Assembly (NCBI RefSeq): GCF_019649055.1
Contig: NW_026570256.1
Location: forward strand, 496,001 to 560,000
DNA: 64,000 nt
Direction: 5' to 3'
From: Paramacrobiotus metropolitanus
Lineage: Eukaryota > Tardigrada > Eutardigrada > Parachela > Macrobiotidae
This document shows positions 58,901 through 64,000 of this stretch, in pieces. The notes beneath the pieces are model-generated. The model made no database searches and was not told the origin of the DNA. It saw only the letters and a list, made by a program, of their open reading frames with translations. Every line of letters begins with the position of its first letter. Position 1 is the stretch's first letter. The position numbers were made by a program, and so were the translations under genes.

Positions 58901-60979
58901 TGGTAGTTTTTTGCAACGCCGAGCCCGTTAGACAGGAAGCACCCCATATTATTTTGCGCTTCAGGCTGTCCCCAGCTAGCTGCTCGTGTATAATGTCGAA
59001 AGGCTTTAGCGTAATCTACGTCGACACCTCGACCGTCGCGGTAAACATTACCTAAGGCGTTCTCAGCCTCCGCCACGCCTGTTACGAAAGCAACCACAAA
59101 GCCATTTTCAGTCAACTACTCTGTACTTGTAGAGTACGAGTTACCACTTACAAAAGGCGACTGTTACAGCTCTCAGTACCATTAAGCCTAAATTTTGTTA
59201 GTTAATATGCGCGAGGAAACCGGGTGCGTATATTACTACGCACAGGACTCTACTGACAACACAACGACAAAAAATATTGTTTAAACACCAAATCTTGCCT
59301 AACCGTAAATCCAGCTATTCTTTTGAAATCTGCAAAATAATTGATATCCTGAAAGGATATTTTCTCTAATCAAGCTTCCTCTGTTAAATTCGATTTCGAA
59401 TAAAAGTCTTCAAAATTTTGAATATTTGTAATCGGATGCGCTAAGCATGGAATGCGATTAAGATTCGGAAGAAAACTTGAGCGAATACAGGTTCTGCTGA
59501 GTCACTTTTTGTGACTCGGTTCACGGAACGCAACTATTGGCCGATTGAAGTCACCTCCTAGTAAAATGTTTTTATCTCTAGTTTAAAAACTTTTTCTGTC
59601 GAATTCGCGAAATTCTTGGTTGTACCTTTTAACAAGACGAGCGAATTAGAACTTTTTTCCAGCAAACTTTCAAATCATTTCTTTATTGCTGAGCAATTGG
59701 TTATCGCCAGTGCCTGTTCATTTTCACATTTACTTTCCAGAGTTAGGCTGCTTGACTCACCAAGTTCAGACATGATCCTTGCTCCCCACTTTACAAAAGG
59801 CTTATGTTCCGCAGCAAGCCGGTAGTAACGTAACATTAGCGCATAGTCTGCATTGGTTCCCAGTCCATTTGCGTACAAGTGTCCCAAATTGTACTGACCC
59901 TCTGCACAACCTAATTCAGCTGCTTCTTTGAAAATCTTGAATGCCATTTTAGGATCTTTGGATTGTTGTCTTGCGCCGTTCAGATAACTGTGGGCCTCTC
60001 GTAAGAGAGCCAAGAATTTGGCGTATTGGTTGTACTGGGCATCATCCAGTACCCGGATATCCTTTGGATCAGGGTTCTGAGCGAAAAAGCGCTGAAACAA
60101 ATCCGAATCATTAGGGTCGAATATCATTTCGTTGCTTTTTTCCATGAATTCTTTGGTATCTCTTCTCGGGTGTTGATTGGTTGTTTTCATGACCATCATC
60201 GCCTGGAAGTCACGTTGCCGAACCAGGAGCACACCATCCCGCGGATCAATCTCCAGTCCGCGCTCACAGGCTGCCAACGCCTCCTCCAGATTTCCGAGTT
60301 TCACGAGTGCTTAGGATAAGATTCGATAAAATTTAACATTGTTAGCGTCTAAATTCAGGGCATCTTCCCCATCATTGCGTGCATCTTCGAAGCGTTCCAG
60401 TTGCATTTCACACAGCGCACGATTAGAATAAAGCGCTGGTTCGTCCGGTTTTTCTTTCAATGCCTCCGTATAGCTTATCATAGCCTCTGTGTAGCGACCT
60501 TCTTTATAATGTTGATTCCCCAGTTGTTTCAACTTTTCCCAGGAGGTGTTTACCAACGGTTGTGGTTTCATAAAGTTTTGAAGATTCTCCGCCTCGAGGG
60601 GATGACCGATTTCCCTCATCACATGACACAAATCCTCAATTCTCCTGTCATGACTGTCTGTATTCCGGTAAGTCTGATGGGAGACGTCATTACGAATATT
60701 TCTACAGCGTCTTAAATACGTTTTCAGCATCTTCTTGCATCCCTGATCAAATCCACCATTTTTCCAGTTGTCCAAGATAAAATAAATTGTTTGACTAAAA
60801 TCATGGAAGTTTGTTTTAAAATAGGCTACCGTGGCGGCAGTTAAGGTGGAGCTCTGGCTTTCAATGGTTTTAACAGCAAATTGTTTTAAACAAGGGTGCA
60901 CCAGTGTGATTCCATATTGCAGATGGGCGGCTGCAGCGGCGTTCCGGTTGCCATAGGGCTCGGTACTTCCGCTGTCCAT
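55998..60979 (-). pseudogene. HEPN-TPR-Sel1 protein, copy 3, broken and lacking MYND
   Basis: Minus-strand exons 60979-59761, 59078-58621, 57398-56585 and 56517-55998, homologous to copies 1 and 2 with the same exon sizes (458 and 814 bp for exons 2 and 3). It has RNDVSH, TPR (LKQLGNQHYKEGRYTEA) and Sel1 repeats. Damage: a TAA at 60313-60311 (codon 223) where copy 2 has GAA; a one-base shift near 56150 (GGGAAAGTG), after which the frame continues with RRLPCFEAVADSF; and a stop at 55998-56000 before any MYND finger. The first intron is 682 bp and the second 1222 bp; the latter contains a foldback element. This is the most decayed of the three copies. Confidence 0.75.
57930..58540. mobile_element. 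foldback/TIR element inside intron 2 of HEPN family copy 3
   Basis: The left end (GGTGACTACTCCGTACAC, from 57930) and the right end (GTGTACGGAGTGGTCACC, to 58540) are inverse copies with one mismatch, and TTAAAATTTT / AAAATTTTATT flank them. Both halves carry many short units of the type GGTAGTGTAC or GTRCACTACC in opposite orientation. No transposase is seen. The host intron is 1222 bp against 169 and 73 bp in copies 2 and 1. Confidence 0.65.
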
Positions 60980-61846
60980 CCTAACTACCTATACAACAGG
61001 TACGGTTTCCACTATGTTGCTGCTGCTACTATGTGTTGCTGCTGTAACTCAACTACAAGGTTTCTATACCAAACTAGCCAGGAACTGTTTATGGTTAAAA
61101 CTTGCAGGTCTAGAGTGATGCCGCCTATGTTGCCGTATCCTAGCTAACACTACGTCTATCGCATCATATTAACGCAAACGGTACATACAGAAGCCTAAAG
61201 TAAAGCGAGAATATCATTAATTTTATTAAACGTGTTAAGATAATACGAACTGACATATCAGTCTACTCGCACGAAAGCAAGATAACACAACAAAGAAAAG
61301 ATAAACGTAGAAAAATCAGTCCAGTGAGCTGGTACGGTACGCGCAATACAAGCGCAAGGCAGACCCTTCCATACGTACAGGTACGACTGTACGAGCATTT
61401 CAATTCAAAAGCTCGTAACGAGCATTTATAGACAATGAAGTTCCTAGATTTCTAGCGGGAACTTACTGTGTATTATTATGTTATTTGACCCCTGCATCAA
61501 ACCGACGCTCAGCCATTTTCGTACAATATAAATTTTGTTACATTTACTTATCAGTTTTTGAGCCGGCATACAAGGAAGGAAACGGCATGTAAAATCTGCA
61601 CTGTTTTATGGCAATGAAAAAGGAAACCTTTGTATACTGCATCAGAAGCGCGATAAGCGTACCAAATTCTGTACACGCACGAGTTTAAGTAATTCAGGAA
61701 TACTGCATTAAAGTCGCATTAGAGTTTGTACAGAAGCTGTACAAAGCTTGTACGTTCAACATAGCATAATAACCAGAAAAATTAATGTTTCTAAAGTCCA
61801 TAACCGTACCAAGCCCAGCAGGTTCCAAACTATAGCATTCAGTTAA
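60980..61846. other. intergenic
   Basis: No gene recognised between HEPN family copy 3 and the GPCR. Confidence 0.4.
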
Positions 61847-62827
61847 TTATTGACAGACTTTCATCCAACGATGCCACATATCCCTAAACGCTTCGCGGCT
61901 GAATATCACACCAAACAAGATGGGATCCGTGATGGCTTCCAAGGCAAACAAGAATGTTGTAACGCCAAAATAAATCCGGTTTTTGAAGTCCACAAAACAA
62001 GTGGCAACAGTGGCACCCATTACCGGCGTCCAGCAGATTATCATGCTGACCATCAGGATCACTAATACCTGCATGCTTTTCCGTTGCGATTTTGACGACT
62101 CCGGCGATCGACTCAGCGCGGTGATCCGAGTACCCGTATTTTCGATCTCTTTGGTATTGACTTGCTGAGCCGAAAGATTGAGCTGCACCACCTTTTTATA
62201 CCGCTTCCGCTTCCTCCAGATAACTGGGAACGTTAGCAGAATCACAACTTCCGGGATGATGTAGACAACCATTAAAGTTACAAAATAGAGAATCGGTTGA
62301 GCGTCATTGTTCAGCATGCATCGGCCATGCCGAGAAAAGGGAATGCGAAAATAAATCGAATCACGAATCAGTTGCGGCAGTACAGTAGAGAGAATATAAA
62401 ACCACATAGCCACGCAGATACAGATGGCAATTTTCCTGGAATGGTGGATCCTGTAGGAATGCGGAAAGGTCACGGCCCATAAGCGATTGAAAGATATGAG
62501 TAAATGGGTGTTGATCATACCGGCCATAGCTAAATAATTACTGAAAAGATAAAGGTCGCACAATGCATGCGTGCGACACGGAAGGCAGACCACTAAAAGG
62601 GCGTTGACCAGTTTGGCGCAGGCCGTCTCCAGGAAGTTGGCAATGAGAAGGTTAAGCAGGTAAATGGTGAAAGGGACAGAGATAACGCGGCTCACTGCTA
62701 AAGAAATGAAGACAGATGTGTTCAACAGGCCGCCAATGACGGCAGTCACGACATTGCACATCTCCACGATTCCCCAGTTAGGAGGAGCATCGCCCTGCGA
62801 AGTGGATAAAGAGCTGTTGTTGGCCAT
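61847..62827 (-). CDS. rhodopsin-like GPCR, single exon, intact
   Basis: 326 aa, intronless. The N terminus starts MANNSS with an N-glycosylation sequon. Seven hydrophobic segments can be read: TM1 VTAVIGGLLNTSVFISLAV, TM2 IYLLNLLIANFLE, TM3 ending in SFNRLWAVTFP (NRLW instead of DRY), TM4 IAICICVAMWFYILS, TM5 ILYFVTLMVVYIIPEVVILL, TM6 VLVILMVSMIICWTPVMG (CWxP) and TM7 FALEAITDPILFGVIF (DPxxF instead of NPxxY). TM3 and loop 2 cysteines are present (ALCDLY and GRCMLN). It is an orphan receptor; NRLW links it to the frameshifted GPCR at 36442-37755, although that one has an intron before TM6. Confidence 0.85.
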   Translation of the reverse strand: MANNSSLSTSQGDAPPNWGIVEMCNVVTAVIGGLLNTSVFISLAVSRVISVPFTIYLLNLLIANFLETACAKLVNALLVVCLPCRTHALCDLYLFSNYLAMAGMINTHLLISFNRLWAVTFPHSYRIHHSRKIAICICVAMWFYILSTVLPQLIRDSIYFRIPFSRHGRCMLNNDAQPILYFVTLMVVYIIPEVVILLTFPVIWRKRKRYKKVVQLNLSAQQVNTKEIENTGTRITALSRSPESSKSQRKSMQVLVILMVSMIICWTPVMGATVATCFVDFKNRIYFGVTTFLFALEAITDPILFGVIFSREAFRDMWHRWMKVCQ

Positions 62828-63925
62828 TTTTCGTGCGCATGAAATCAGCCCAAGAAGCCCTGGATAATCAGATCATCGAATTAAAAAGAATTATATTGAA
62901 GAAACAGTTGACGCAGCATGTTGCATTTATTTCCGCGCCGTTGTTGGAAGAAATACACAGGAAAAGATAATAAGAAAACGTCTATCTGTAATTGGATATA
63001 TCAGATAATTTACCGGAAGTAGTAATTTGCTCGTATATGTAGATAATTTACTCGTATACTTCCCGAGACAGGATGCATTAAATAGAAAACATTACCCAAA
63101 ACCTTACAGTATTACCCGAGCATGTCTTTCCAATGTAAATACGAGCGAACCTTTCTCAGACTGGTTGGTAAACATGAGATTTATTAGCATTAAACCTGCG
63201 GTGCCATGCTCTGTGGAACTTTCCATTTATTAAAGAAAACAGAAGGATTATATTTACCGTTGGATATTGGTAATCAATAATAGAAATTATATAAGGCGAG
63301 TGTGCTTGATTCGGCTACATTAAAATGCTTAACAACATGTATCTCGTTTTAAATGACGTTGGCACTCTAGCGAGTTTTTTACTCCCACGTCGCGGTCTTT
63401 CGCAGGATGAGGCAATCTCTTAGTGAATTGTTGACTCGTTGCTCCTCGCTTTTCGTTGTAACTGTCGTTGAACTAAATGCTACAACGATGATGTGCGCTT
63501 AGTTGACGCGTTTTATACAATGTTATTTAATCATTTGAGCTCTTGCGCATGCCTTCAAGATAGGTTACGGCGCTCTGCAGTACCTGAATATCAGATTAGC
63601 TACCTTTTACAACAGATTATGTCAATTTCTACATTTAGCCAGTGACGTCATTTGATTTTTCAATTAGACGATCTTCCTCAAAGGACAGACAGAGTTACAA
63701 GTTTAGGAGCCGCATCAATCTTTTGAATTCGTAATCATGTGGAACCACCAAAAGGCATGTGACCTGTGATAAATACATATTTGGTGCTTGCATTGAAAAG
63801 AAAACAAGAAAACCGAATAAAGCACCATACTTACGCTGAAAACTACACAAGGATTTGGGACAGTCGTTTTAAAATAAGTCAGTGCTACCTTAGCAGTTCA
63901 TATAATTTGTGTTGGCTTTCTATAG
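62828..63925. other. intergenic
   Basis: Upstream of the GPCR; no gene recognised. Confidence 0.4.
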
Positions 63926-64000
63926 GGGGCAAAACTAAGCGTGTTCCACGGTTCCCCTGTATTGCTGCCGTCACCCGCCTGGAGTGTGACGTTACGGCAA
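63926..64000 (+). other. possible partial exon at window edge
   Basis: After a plausible acceptor (TTTCTATAG) the last 75 bases are GC-richer than their surroundings and open in frame to the edge (contains RVPRFPCIAAVTRLE in one frame). Too short to identify. Confidence 0.2.

Overview
The window is nuclear DNA of an invertebrate animal. Its genes have short GT-AG introns, several proteins begin with signal peptides, and it carries astacin metalloproteases, rhodopsin-like GPCRs, a MACPF/ApeC (apextrin-type) protein, MYND and Sel1 proteins, and a tyrosine-recombinase retroelement. The GC content looks moderate, and lineage-specific astacin and GPCR expansions fit an ecdysozoan; a tardigrade is my best guess. 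That is an inference from gene content, not something proven by the sequence.

Layout. (1) 0.4-35.3 kb is a cluster of secreted proteins. Four tandem paralogues on the plus strand (A 1690-4029, B 5367-8033, C 12619-15730, D 22699-25119) join an astacin-like domain to a leucine-rich-repeat domain. They share intron phases and, for A, D and partly B, a TATA-type promoter block. A and D keep the zinc motif; B and C have lost it. All four have lost the propeptide FxGD aspartate switch and the Met-turn methionine. A fifth member, E (32287-35334, minus), is fully canonical and has extra introns. Inside this cluster lie an apextrin-like MACPF+ApeC gene (9780-11860, one frameshift) and two tandem genes for secreted coiled-coil fibre proteins that end in a phage-type tail-collar domain (25834-28206 and 29133-31548). 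(2) 16.8-22.0 kb is an apparently intact Ngaro/PAT-type retroelement on the minus strand, with gag, RT-RNase H and tyrosine-recombinase ORFs and split direct repeats. (3) 36-44 kb holds a rhodopsin-like GPCR with a frameshift, an ankyrin gene with Mind-bomb-like repeats (two frameshifts), a decayed second copy of it, and a recently inserted short LTR element with identical 244-bp LTRs. (4) 44-61 kb holds three copies of a roughly 1050-residue family with an N-terminal HEPN-like domain (RNDVSH motif), TPR, Sel1 repeats and a C-terminal MYND finger. The middle copy is intact, the left copy has one nonsense codon, and the right copy has a nonsense codon, a frameshift and no MYND finger. (5) 61.8-62.8 kb is an intact single-exon GPCR.

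How the genes may work together (inference). The first 35 kb looks like a secreted effector or recognition locus: proteases and protease-dead relatives with LRR ectodomains, a pore-former with a peptidoglycan-type recognition domain, and fibre-like adhesins. The HEPN-TPR-Sel1-MYND family looks intracellular and could be an RNA-targeting or scaffold family. Several genes carry single stops or one-base shifts, often in short homopolymers, so true pseudogenisation and assembly errors need to be separated.
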